The position numbers and the translations under genes were made by a program. From Castellaniella sp036379515 (GTDB taxonomy: Bacteria; Pseudomonadota; Gammaproteobacteria; Burkholderiales; Burkholderiaceae_B): a stretch of DNA of 64,000 bases. The stretch lies in assembly GCF_036379515.1 (NCBI RefSeq), contig NZ_DASVGN010000032.1:1-64000 (forward strand), written 5' to 3'. The notes beneath the pieces are model-generated. The model was not told the DNA's origin. It made no database searches and worked only from the letters and a program-made list of their open reading frames with translations. Below are positions 30,441 through 38,439 of the stretch, piece after piece. How positions within the stretch are numbered: position 1 is the stretch's first letter; every line of letters begins with the position of its first letter.

Positions 30441-31472
30441 ATGGCCAAGCAAGAACACGGCCGGGTCGTCGTGCGCCGTAAGCGCGCATACGGCGAGGCG
30501 CATCATGGCGGCAGCTGGAAGATTGCTTATTCCGACTTCATGACCGCGATGATGACCTTTTTCCTGGTCATGTGGTTGTTGCTGCTCGTGCCCAAGAAGA
30601 ATCTGGAAGGCATTGCCCAATATTTCCGCATGCCGCTTGCAACGGCAGTGACCGGCGGGCCCAAGATGGACAACAGCAAGTCGCAGATTCCTGGAGGGGA
30701 CCCCAGCGTGGTTCCGAACCCGTACCTGGCCCCCACTGTTGGCCAGGATCAGGATCCGGCCGACCGCCAGGACCTCGAAAACCTGGAAGATCTGAAGGCG
30801 CAGCTCGAGAACCTGATCGAGCACAACCCGGTGCTGAAGCAGTTCCGCCCGCAGTTGTTGCTCGACATGACACCCGATGGCTTGCGCATTCAGATTCTGG
30901 ACCAGCAGAACCGGCCCATGTTCACGACCGGAAGCGCAGTGGTGCAGCCCTATATGCGCGCCATCTTGCGTGAGCTGGCCCCGCCCATCAATCATCTCGA
31001 CAACTCCATCACCTTGTCCGGTCATACGGATGCCACGCCTTATGCGATGGGAGATCGCAGTTACAGCAATTGGGAATTGTCTGCAGATCGAGCCAACGCC
31101 GCGCGTCGTGAGCTGGTGGCGGGTGGGCTGGTGGAACACAAGGTCAAGCGCATCCTGGGGCTGGGGGATACGGTCGACCTGATTAAGGATGATCCACTGG
31201 CTGCCGTTAACCGGAGAATCAGCATCCTGGTGCTTAATCGGCAGGCTGAGCGGCGCATCGATGAACAGAACGCGGCGGGCAATACGATTGACATTCGCCA
31301 GCGACTGCGTCAATTGGGGAACCCGGCGCCGGATGCTGCGCCAGCGGGCGTGACCAAGCCGGCCAGTGAGAGTGGTGCCATCACGACGCAGCCTGCGGAG
31401 GGGAGCACCGCGCCGGCAAACGGGCAATCAGCTGGGCAGGTGAACGAAAGGGCTAACGGGAACAAGGATTGA
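30441..31472 (+). CDS. motB: Flagellar stator protein MotB
   Basis: This 343-residue protein has one membrane span preceded by the plug region, with the proton-accepting Asp32 in YSDFMTAMMTFFLVMW. A C-terminal OmpA-like peptidoglycan-binding domain (LSGHTDATPYAMGDR ... LSADRANAARRELV) anchors the stator. The C-terminal 50 residues are Ala/Pro/Ser-rich and variable. It follows motA by 9 nt. Confidence 0.96.
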   Translation: MAKQEHGRVVVRRKRAYGEAHHGGSWKIAYSDFMTAMMTFFLVMWLLLLVPKKNLEGIAQYFRMPLATAVTGGPKMDNSKSQIPGGDPSVVPNPYLAPTVGQDQDPADRQDLENLEDLKAQLENLIEHNPVLKQFRPQLLLDMTPDGLRIQILDQQNRPMFTTGSAVVQPYMRAILRELAPPINHLDNSITLSGHTDATPYAMGDRSYSNWELSADRANAARRELVAGGLVEHKVKRILGLGDTVDLIKDDPLAAVNRRISILVLNRQAERRIDEQNAAGNTIDIRQRLRQLGNPAPDAAPAGVTKPASESGAITTQPAEGSTAPANGQSAGQVNERANGNKD

Positions 31473-31474
31473 TC

Positions 31475-33598
31475 ATGAGTGCTGGTGTAGATCTGAGCGA
31501 ATTCTTCGACACCTTCTTCGACGAGGCGGACGAGCTGCTGACCAACATGGAGCGGCAGCTCATGGACCTGGATCTGAGCCATCCCGATCCAGACCACCTG
31601 AACGCCATTTTTCGCGCGGCGCATTCCATCAAAGGCGGGGCAGGTACTTTTGGCTGCTTTGACGAACTGGCCAAGACTACCCACCTGCTTGAAAACCTGC
31701 TGGACCTGATACGGCATGGCGAACTACTGCTGCGCCAGGACATGATCGACCTATTTTTGGAAACCAAAGACGTGCTGACAGACCAAGTGGCAGCTTATCG
31801 CGATTCGGGGAAACCGGATCAGGCTGCTTACAAACGCATTTGTGCACAGCTGCGCCAGTTGGCCGATGAGCACCAGAATGGCCTGTCAGTCCCTCAGCCA
31901 GCCGCCGTTGTGCCGGCACCCGTCGAGGCTGCCCCGATCGAGGCCGTGCCCGTGTCCGCAAATGATCCCAGCCTGCCTGTGTGCGTCCGGGTTTGTGACA
32001 TTCACGAAAAGGACGTAGAGCCGCTGTCCAACGAGATGGCACTCATGGGTGAGATCCTGTACCGTGAACATCAGGGCGGAAACCTGGCTCTGTGGCTGAA
32101 GACGAGCACCAGCGAACAGGATCTCGAAGCGGTCTGCTGCTTCGTCGTCAATGCCGATCAGGTTCAAGTTGCAAGGGCTGCGCTTCCTGCAAACGCCCAG
32201 CCTGCCGCTGCAAGCGCGCCAACCGTGGCTGCGCCTACCGCCGTGGCGCCTGCTGTCGCTCGAGAGCCCGTGCCAGTTGTGGCGCAAGTGGTTGCGCAGA
32301 CGGTGACAGATGACACCGAGCTGCAGGCGGCCCCGTCTCCCGCAAGCGCCACTGGTGTTCCCGGCAAGTCCGGTGAAACAGAAAAGCCGGCTCACCCGTC
32401 GACACACCACAAAGAAAGCGGCACGATACGGGTGGGCGTCGAGAAGGTCGACCAGATCATCAACCTGGTAGGTGAACTCGTCATCACCCAAGCCATGCTG
32501 GTGCAGACTTCGCAGTCGTTGGACCCAGTCCTGCATGACCGGCTGCTCAACGGAATCGAGCAACTCGAACGCAACGCCCGCGACCTGCAAGAGGCCGTCA
32601 TGTCCATTCGCATGATGCCCATGGATTACGTGTTCAGCCGCTTTCCGCGCGTGGTGCGCGAGAACGCTGCCAAGCTGGGCAAGCGTATCCGGCTTGTGAC
32701 GCAGGGGCAGGCCACCGAACTCGACAAGAGCCTCATCGAGCGCATCATCGATCCTTTGACTCACTTGGTGCGCAACAGCCTGGATCATGGCATCGAGACG
32801 CCCGAGGTCCGCGTGGCCAAGGGCAAGGACCCCGAAGGCACCCTCACGCTGTCGGCCCAGCACCACGGCGGCCAGATCGTGATCGAGGTCAATGACGATG
32901 GCGGTGGCCTGAACCGTGAAAAAATCCTGAAGAAGGCGTTGCAAACGGGGTTTCCAGTTTCCGAGTCCACGCCTGATGAAGAATTGTGGCAATTGATCTT
33001 CGCTCCGGGCTTTTCCACGGCAGACAAAGTGACCGACATTTCAGGGCGCGGTGTAGGCATGGATGTGGTTCGTCGCAACATTCAGAGCATGGGAGGCCAC
33101 ATCCAGCTGTCCTCACGGGTTGGCGAAGGCACGACGACGCGCATCGTGTTGCCGCTGACCTTGGCAATCCTGGACGGCATGTCCGTCAAGGTCGGAGCAG
33201 AGACTTTCATTCTGCCGTTGAACCACGTCACCGAATCCATGCAGCCCAGTACGGAGCAGATTCATCGCATCTCCGATACGGAACAGATGCTGCACGTGCG
33301 GGGCGAATACCTTCCTATCGTGGCCTTGCACGACGTCTTTGGCGTGAAGGGGGCCGAAACGGATCTGACGCGGGCCATCGCAGTCATCCTGCAGGCCGAG
33401 GACGTGCGCTTTGCTTTGGTGGTGGATCACCTCATTGGTCAGCATCAGGTCGTGGTCAAGAACCTCGAAACCAACTACCGCAAGGTGCCCGGCATTTCGG
33501 CTGCTACCATTCTGGGGGATGGCAGTGTTGCCCTCATTGTGGATGTGTTTGCGCTGCGTCTGACGGCCTCCCGCCCCCCCTTGGGCGCTGCAGCCTGA
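31475..33598 (+). CDS. cheA: Chemotaxis histidine kinase CheA
   Basis: This 707-residue kinase shows an Hpt domain with phospho-acceptor His50 (AAHSIKGGAGTFG) and a CheY-binding P2 region (about 165-235). A long Ala/Pro/Val linker and the dimerisation and ATPase domains follow (N-box HLVRNSLDHGIE, G1 DDGGGLNREKI, G2 GRGVGMDVV). A CheW-like C-terminus (DGMSVKVGAETFILPLNHV) ends the protein. It phosphorylates CheY and CheB. ATG 31475 follows AAGGA and starts 2 nt after the motB stop. Confidence 0.97.
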   Translation: MSAGVDLSEFFDTFFDEADELLTNMERQLMDLDLSHPDPDHLNAIFRAAHSIKGGAGTFGCFDELAKTTHLLENLLDLIRHGELLLRQDMIDLFLETKDVLTDQVAAYRDSGKPDQAAYKRICAQLRQLADEHQNGLSVPQPAAVVPAPVEAAPIEAVPVSANDPSLPVCVRVCDIHEKDVEPLSNEMALMGEILYREHQGGNLALWLKTSTSEQDLEAVCCFVVNADQVQVARAALPANAQPAAASAPTVAAPTAVAPAVAREPVPVVAQVVAQTVTDDTELQAAPSPASATGVPGKSGETEKPAHPSTHHKESGTIRVGVEKVDQIINLVGELVITQAMLVQTSQSLDPVLHDRLLNGIEQLERNARDLQEAVMSIRMMPMDYVFSRFPRVVRENAAKLGKRIRLVTQGQATELDKSLIERIIDPLTHLVRNSLDHGIETPEVRVAKGKDPEGTLTLSAQHHGGQIVIEVNDDGGGLNREKILKKALQTGFPVSESTPDEELWQLIFAPGFSTADKVTDISGRGVGMDVVRRNIQSMGGHIQLSSRVGEGTTTRIVLPLTLAILDGMSVKVGAETFILPLNHVTESMQPSTEQIHRISDTEQMLHVRGEYLPIVALHDVFGVKGAETDLTRAIAVILQAEDVRFALVVDHLIGQHQVVVKNLETNYRKVPGISAATILGDGSVALIVDVFALRLTASRPPLGAAA

Positions 33599-33631
33599 CT
33601 TCGCGCCTTCTCTCGTCTTTCGGAGCTTTTC

Positions 33632-34129
33632 ATGAATATCACGGATATCAAGCAGGATCAGGTCGAGACTCAGGGCAGGGAGTTTCTGGTCTTTACCTTG
33701 GCGGATCAAGAATACGGGATCGACATCCTGAAAGTGCAGGAAATCCGCGGCTATGACAGTCAAGCGGTGACGCGTATTGCCAATGTGCCGTCTTTCGTCA
33801 AGGGTGTGACCAATCTGCGTGGTGTGATCGTTCCCATCGTCGACCTGCGTATGAAGTTCAACATGGAGCACGTCGAATACAACGCCCAGACGGTGGTCGT
33901 GATCCTGAACGTCCGCTCGCGTGTCGTGGGGGTGGTGGTCGACGGCGTATCCGACGTACTGATTTTGCAGCCCTCGCAAGTGAGTGCACCGCCACAGTTC
34001 GGTTCGGCGTTTTCCACCGAGTACCTGACTGGCATCGGGACCGTGGGCGACCGCATGCTGATTCTGGTCGATATTGAACGGCTCATGACCAGCGAAGAAA
34101 TGTCGCTGGTTGAAAGTGCGGTGGCCTGA
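33632..34129 (+). CDS. cheW: Chemotaxis coupling protein CheW
   Basis: The 165-residue CheW-domain protein (FLVFTLADQEYGIDILKVQE, NVPSFVKGVTNLRGVIVPIV) links receptors to CheA at the membrane array. GGAG lies 8 nt before ATG 33632. It is followed directly by cheR; no receptor (MCP) or cheD gene lies between, unlike many enteric-type operons. Confidence 0.97.
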   Translation: MNITDIKQDQVETQGREFLVFTLADQEYGIDILKVQEIRGYDSQAVTRIANVPSFVKGVTNLRGVIVPIVDLRMKFNMEHVEYNAQTVVVILNVRSRVVGVVVDGVSDVLILQPSQVSAPPQFGSAFSTEYLTGIGTVGDRMLILVDIERLMTSEEMSLVESAVA

Positions 34130-34141
34130 TCGGACCCCCAG

Positions 34142-34987
34142 ATGCCGCGTGATTCGACAGCAGTCTCGTATTTTGCGCAGCCTGTGCTGCCGCAGGTGGA
34201 GCCTGCCGATCTGTCGCGGGCGATTCAGATGTTGCACCGGCATACGGGCATCGTGCTGGGCGACCACAAACGGGACATGGCGGCACGCACCCTGGGGATG
34301 CGTACGCATCACGCGGGCCTTGCGTCCGTGCGTGCGTACCTGGATTTTCTCGAGCACAATCCCTTGGCCGACGAATGGGATCGTTTCGTCAGTGCCTTCA
34401 CCATCAATCACACGGCCTTTTTCCGCGAACCCCACCATTTCGGCATTTTGGCCGATTTTGCTCGCTCGCGCGCCCGGCCCGTTTCGGTATGGTGCTGTGC
34501 CAGCTCCACCGGAGAAGAGCCCTACACCTTGGCCATGACGCTGCATGATGCCTGCGGTCAGTCCGAGGCGGCCGTGTCGGTGCTCGCAACCGATATCGAT
34601 GCCCAGGTGGTCGCACAGGCGAAAAAAGGCGTGTACACGCTCGACAGAATCAAGCCTGTCCCTGTTGAATTTTTGAGGCGGTATTTTTTGCGGGGCGCGG
34701 GCCGCCAGGCGGGCATGGTTCGCGTCAAGCCCCTGATTCGCAATCTGGTGACTTTTGATGAGCTGAATCTGGTCGCACCCAGCTGGCCGATCAACCAGAA
34801 GTTCGATGCGATCTTCTGTCGCAACACCATGATTTACTTTGACAAGCCCACACAGTCGAAGATCCTCGAGCGCTTCGTCACCTTGCTCAAGCCGGGGGGC
34901 TTGCTGTTTGCGGGACATTCCGAGAATTTCACTTATCTGACGAAGGCCTTGCACCTCGAAGGGCAGACCGTGTATTCCGTCGCGTGA
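34142..34987 (+). CDS. cheR: Chemoreceptor methyltransferase CheR
   Basis: This is a 281-residue S-adenosylmethionine-dependent methyltransferase. The N-terminal helical domain ends at INHTAFFREPHHF. The SAM-binding core includes WCCASSTGEEPYTLAM, ATDID and FDAIFCRNTMIYFD. It methylates glutamates on chemoreceptors for adaptation. It follows cheW by 12 nt. Confidence 0.96.
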   Translation: MPRDSTAVSYFAQPVLPQVEPADLSRAIQMLHRHTGIVLGDHKRDMAARTLGMRTHHAGLASVRAYLDFLEHNPLADEWDRFVSAFTINHTAFFREPHHFGILADFARSRARPVSVWCCASSTGEEPYTLAMTLHDACGQSEAAVSVLATDIDAQVVAQAKKGVYTLDRIKPVPVEFLRRYFLRGAGRQAGMVRVKPLIRNLVTFDELNLVAPSWPINQKFDAIFCRNTMIYFDKPTQSKILERFVTLLKPGGLLFAGHSENFTYLTKALHLEGQTVYSVA

Positions 34988-35001
34988 AAATGTAGGTAGC
35001 C

Positions 35002-36066
35002 ATGAATCCAACCAAGAAAATTCGTGTGCTGTGCGTGGATGATTCCGCGCTGGTGCGCAGCCTCATGACCGAGATCATCAACGAGCAGCCCGATCTCGAA
35101 GTTGTCGCCACGGCGCCCGATCCCATTATTGCCCGCGAGCTCATCAAGCAACACAACCCCGACGTACTGACGCTCGACGTCGAAATGCCCCGCATGGACG
35201 GGCTGGATTTTCTCGAGCGTCTGATGCGCTTGCGACCCATGCCGGTCGTCATGGTGTCATCTCTGACCGAGCGCAATTCGGACATCACTCTGAAGGCGCT
35301 GGAGCTGGGGGCGGTGGATTTCGTCACCAAGCCAAAATTGGGGCTGCGAGATGGCTTGATGGATTATGCCGCCACGATTGCCGACAAGATTCGCGCTGCG
35401 GCGCAGGCCCGCCTGCGTCCTCGTGCGGCCCATCCCGAAGGGACAGTGCGCCCGCGCCTGCTTGGAAACTTCTCGACGACAGAAAAGCTTATCTTGATCG
35501 GTTCGTCCACGGGTGGTACCGAAGCGATTCGCCACGTGCTCGAACCCTTGCCGGCCAATAGCCCGGCTATCCTGATCACGCAGCATATGCCGGCTGGGTT
35601 CACGCGCTCTTTCGTGCAGCGGCTCGATGGCCTGTGCGCCGTACAGGTGCACGAGGCCGAAGACGGCGAGCGGGTGCTGCCGGGCCATGTGTACCTGGCA
35701 CCGGGCGGCATCGCGCATATGAAGCTTGCCCGATCCGGCGCCAATTACGTGGTCAAGCTCGAGTACAGTGATCCTGTCAATCGGCATCGGCCTTCCGTGG
35801 ACGTGTTGTTCCATTCCGCCGCGCGCGTCGCTGCAGGGAATGCGATCGGGGCTATTCTCACGGGCATGGGCAAGGATGGTGCCCAGGGTTTGCTGGCCAT
35901 GCGCCAGGCGGGCGCTCAGACCTTTGCACAGGATGAAGCCAGTTGCGTCGTGTTTGGCATGCCGCGAGAAGCACTTGCCATCGGGGCGGCCGCAGAGGCG
36001 GTGCCTCTCGATGAGATGGCGGCGCGGCTGTTGCAGAGTGCGGGTGCCTACGGCCATCGCGTATAA
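35002..36066 (+). CDS. cheB: Chemotaxis methylesterase/deamidase CheB
   Basis: The 354-residue protein has a receiver domain with phospho-acceptor Asp59 (LTLDVEMPRMDG). A linker and the methylesterase domain follow, with the catalytic Ser (IGSSTGGTEAIR), His (ITQHMPAGF) and Asp (TGMGKDGA). It removes methyl groups set by CheR and is activated by CheA. Confidence 0.97.
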   Translation: MNPTKKIRVLCVDDSALVRSLMTEIINEQPDLEVVATAPDPIIARELIKQHNPDVLTLDVEMPRMDGLDFLERLMRLRPMPVVMVSSLTERNSDITLKALELGAVDFVTKPKLGLRDGLMDYAATIADKIRAAAQARLRPRAAHPEGTVRPRLLGNFSTTEKLILIGSSTGGTEAIRHVLEPLPANSPAILITQHMPAGFTRSFVQRLDGLCAVQVHEAEDGERVLPGHVYLAPGGIAHMKLARSGANYVVKLEYSDPVNRHRPSVDVLFHSAARVAAGNAIGAILTGMGKDGAQGLLAMRQAGAQTFAQDEASCVVFGMPREALAIGAAAEAVPLDEMAARLLQSAGAYGHRV

Positions 36067-36113
36067 CCGGGACTCCACCCCGCCCTTTGGAAAATTTATC
36101 GGAGAGTGAATTC

Positions 36114-36497
36114 GTGGTAGAGAAAACAATCAAGATTCTGGTCGTGGATGATTTCCCGACCATGCGCCGCATCATCAAGAACCTGCTCAAAGACCTGGGC
36201 TATGAGAATGTCGATGAGGCAGAAGATGGCGCCATGGGGTTGGAGAAGTTGCGCAACGGCGGGTTCGACTTCGTCGTTTCAGACTGGAACATGCCCAATA
36301 TGGACGGCCTGACCATGTTGCAGAACGTCCGGGCCGATCCCGCTTTGGCCAAGCTGCCCGTGCTCATGGTGACGGCCGAAGCCAAGAAAGAAAACATCAT
36401 CGCGGCCGCTCAGGCGGGGGCCAGTGGCTACGTGGTCAAGCCCTTTACGGCTGCCATCCTCGAGGAAAAACTGAACAAGATTTTTGAAAAGCTCTGA
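36114..36497 (+). CDS. cheY: Chemotaxis response regulator CheY
   Basis: A 127-residue single receiver domain has acidic pair D12-D13, phospho-acceptor D57 (SDWNMPNMDG), the switch Thr in VLMVTAEAKKENI and Lys in YVVKPFTA. Phospho-CheY binds FliM/FliN to change rotation. GTG 36114 with GGAGAG at 36101-36106 is the preferred start; the upstream TTG at 36087 would add nine atypical residues. Confidence 0.97.
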   Translation: MVEKTIKILVVDDFPTMRRIIKNLLKDLGYENVDEAEDGAMGLEKLRNGGFDFVVSDWNMPNMDGLTMLQNVRADPALAKLPVLMVTAEAKKENIIAAAQAGASGYVVKPFTAAILEEKLNKIFEKL

Positions 36498-36509
36498 GGC
36501 GGGGGAGGT

Positions 36510-37154
36510 ATGGACACCAATAAACTGCCGGGTGCTGTAGTGGATGCGGCATCGTCTGCAGAACTGCTGCATCGGATTGCGCAACTCACCCGCACTTTGC
36601 ATGAGAGTATGCGCGAACTGGGGCTGGAGCAGGCGGTCAAGGAAGCGGCGCATGCCATTCCGGATGCGCGGGATCGTCTGCACTACGTGGCGCAAATGAC
36701 GGAACAGGCGGCCAACCGCGTGCTGAATGCAGCTGAACAGATTCAGCCCTGGCAGGACGACATGCAGCGTCAGGCCAAGGCGCTGGATGCGCGCTGGCAG
36801 CAGTGGTTCGACCATCCGGTCGAACTTGATCAGGCCAAGGCGCTGGTGGGTGACACGCGGGTGTTCCTGAAGGACGTTCCCGAGAAGACGCAGGCGTCGC
36901 AGAACAACTTGATGGACATCATCATGGCGCAGGATTTTCAGGATCTCACCGGTCAGGTGATCATGAAGATGCTGGGCGTCATCGGCACCATCGAGACCGA
37001 GCTGGTCCAGGTGCTGGTCGACAATGCGGTTCCGGAAAAGCGCGAAGAATCTTCCGGCCTGCTCAACGGGCCGGCCATCAATGCGGAAGGCAAGAGCGAT
37101 GTCATGGTCAACCAGGATCAGGTCGACGATCTGCTGTCCAGCCTGGGCTTCTGA
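36510..37154 (+). CDS. cheZ: CheY phosphatase CheZ
   Basis: This 214-residue helical protein has the catalytic Gln motif AQDFQDLTGQVIMKM and the C-terminal CheY-binding helix QDQVDDLLSSLGF. It dephosphorylates CheY-P. It ends the chemotaxis gene run; a 109-bp gap follows before flhB. Confidence 0.96.
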   Translation: MDTNKLPGAVVDAASSAELLHRIAQLTRTLHESMRELGLEQAVKEAAHAIPDARDRLHYVAQMTEQAANRVLNAAEQIQPWQDDMQRQAKALDARWQQWFDHPVELDQAKALVGDTRVFLKDVPEKTQASQNNLMDIIMAQDFQDLTGQVIMKMLGVIGTIETELVQVLVDNAVPEKREESSGLLNGPAINAEGKSDVMVNQDQVDDLLSSLGF

Positions 37155-37178
37155 TCCCTCGAAGCGCTTGAATTACGC

Positions 37179-37194
37179 CGCCTAAGGCGCTTTT
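37179..37194 (+). terminator. Weak terminator after cheZ
   Basis: A short stem CGCC-TAA-GGCG followed by CTTTT lies 25 bp after the cheZ stop. An outer AAGCGC/GCGCTT pair (37162-37192 region) could extend or compete with it. The short stem makes complete termination doubtful. Confidence 0.35.
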
Positions 37195-37263
37195 ATCGGC
37201 GCTTCGACAGTCGCTGCCGGCTTCTACAATTCAGGCTGTTCCAAATGACAGCCTGTCTGTGGT

Positions 37264-38439
37264 ATGGCCGAAGAAAGTGATCTCGAAAAGACTGAGCCCG
37301 CCTCGCCGCGGCGCCTTGAGAAGGCGCGCGAGGAAGGGCAGGTTGCGCGCTCACGCGAGCTCGGGACTTTTCTGGCACTGGTCTGTGGCATTGGTGGCTT
37401 GTGGCTGAGCGCAGGGTGGATGTACCGTGCCCTGCAGGGCGTTTTGCGTAGCGGTCTTGCGTTTGATTTGCGAGCCGCGCGCGAGCCCCAGATCATGTTG
37501 TCGGTCGCGGGACATTCGGCCTGGGAGGCTCTGCTCACCGTGCTGCCACTTTTTGGGTTGCTTATGGCGGTGGCAATCTTCTCATCGGTAGCCTTGGGCG
37601 GCTTTCTGCTCTCGGGCAAGGCATTGGCGCTCAAATTTGATCGCCTCAACCCCTTGCAGGGGATCAAGCGCCTGTTTGCCATGCAGACGCTGATCGAGCT
37701 CACGAAAACAGTGGCCAAGGCTGTCCTGATCGGCTACGTGGGAGGCAAGGTCATCTGGGCCTATCGAGACGACATGCTGGCCCTGTCCCATATGGCGCCA
37801 ACCGAGGCATTGATGCACGGCCTGAGTCTGACTGCATTGTGCTGTCTGCTGATTGCCGCGTCCTTGTTCCTGGTGGTGCTGATCGATGTGCCCTGGCAAC
37901 TCTGGAATCACGCAAAGCAGCTGCGCATGTCGCGCGAAGACGTGCGCCAGGAACACAAGGAAGATGAGGGCGACCCGCACGTCAAGGGCCGAATCCGCCA
38001 GCAGCAGCGGGCGATGGCGAAGCGGCGCATGATGAGCGCAGTACCACATGCCGATGTGGTGGTAACCAACCCGACGCATTACGCCGTGGCTTTGAAGTAC
38101 AGGGAAGGCCAGGGCGCGGCGCCCGTGGTGGTGGCCAAGGGGGCGGGCGAAATCGCGGCCCAGATCCGCCGGGTGGCAGAAGAACACCATGTTGCCTCTC
38201 TCGAGGCGCCCCCGCTGGCGCGGGCGCTCTATCATCACGTCGAACTCGACCGGGAGATTCCGGCTGCCCTGTATGGCGCCGTGGCCGAAGTGCTGGCCTG
38301 GGTCTATCAGTTGCGCAGCTGGCGTCAGGGAGAGGGCGCTCTGCCACAGCATCCGCAGGCATTGCCGGTGCCGCCGGAGCTCGATCCCTATTCCAGCGCC
38401 GGCGGAATTGCGCCGTCCACTGCGCTTGAGGCCTCATGA
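37264..38439 (+). CDS. flhB: Flagellar export switch protein FlhB
   Basis: The 391-residue protein has four membrane spans and a cytoplasmic domain with the autocleavage site N269-P-T-H (VVVTNPTHYAVAL). Cleavage changes export specificity from hook to filament substrates. The C-terminus is longer and Pro-rich compared with enteric FlhB. Its stop overlaps the flhA start (ATGA 38436-38439). Confidence 0.97.
   Translation: MAEESDLEKTEPASPRRLEKAREEGQVARSRELGTFLALVCGIGGLWLSAGWMYRALQGVLRSGLAFDLRAAREPQIMLSVAGHSAWEALLTVLPLFGLLMAVAIFSSVALGGFLLSGKALALKFDRLNPLQGIKRLFAMQTLIELTKTVAKAVLIGYVGGKVIWAYRDDMLALSHMAPTEALMHGLSLTALCCLLIAASLFLVVLIDVPWQLWNHAKQLRMSREDVRQEHKEDEGDPHVKGRIRQQQRAMAKRRMMSAVPHADVVVTNPTHYAVALKYREGQGAAPVVVAKGAGEIAAQIRRVAEEHHVASLEAPPLARALYHHVELDREIPAALYGAVAEVLAWVYQLRSWRQGEGALPQHPQALPVPPELDPYSSAGGIAPSTALEAS

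Noticed and set aside
29598..31427. 609-residue open frame on the minus strand across motA and motB
   Set aside because: It is antisense to well-identified genes and is His/Arg/Gln-rich, as is usual for the complementary frame of GC-rich coding DNA. No motif or ribosome-binding site.
33113..35011. 632-residue open frame on the minus strand across cheA to cheR
   Set aside because: Antisense to conserved chemotaxis genes; composition is of a shadow frame with no recognisable domain.
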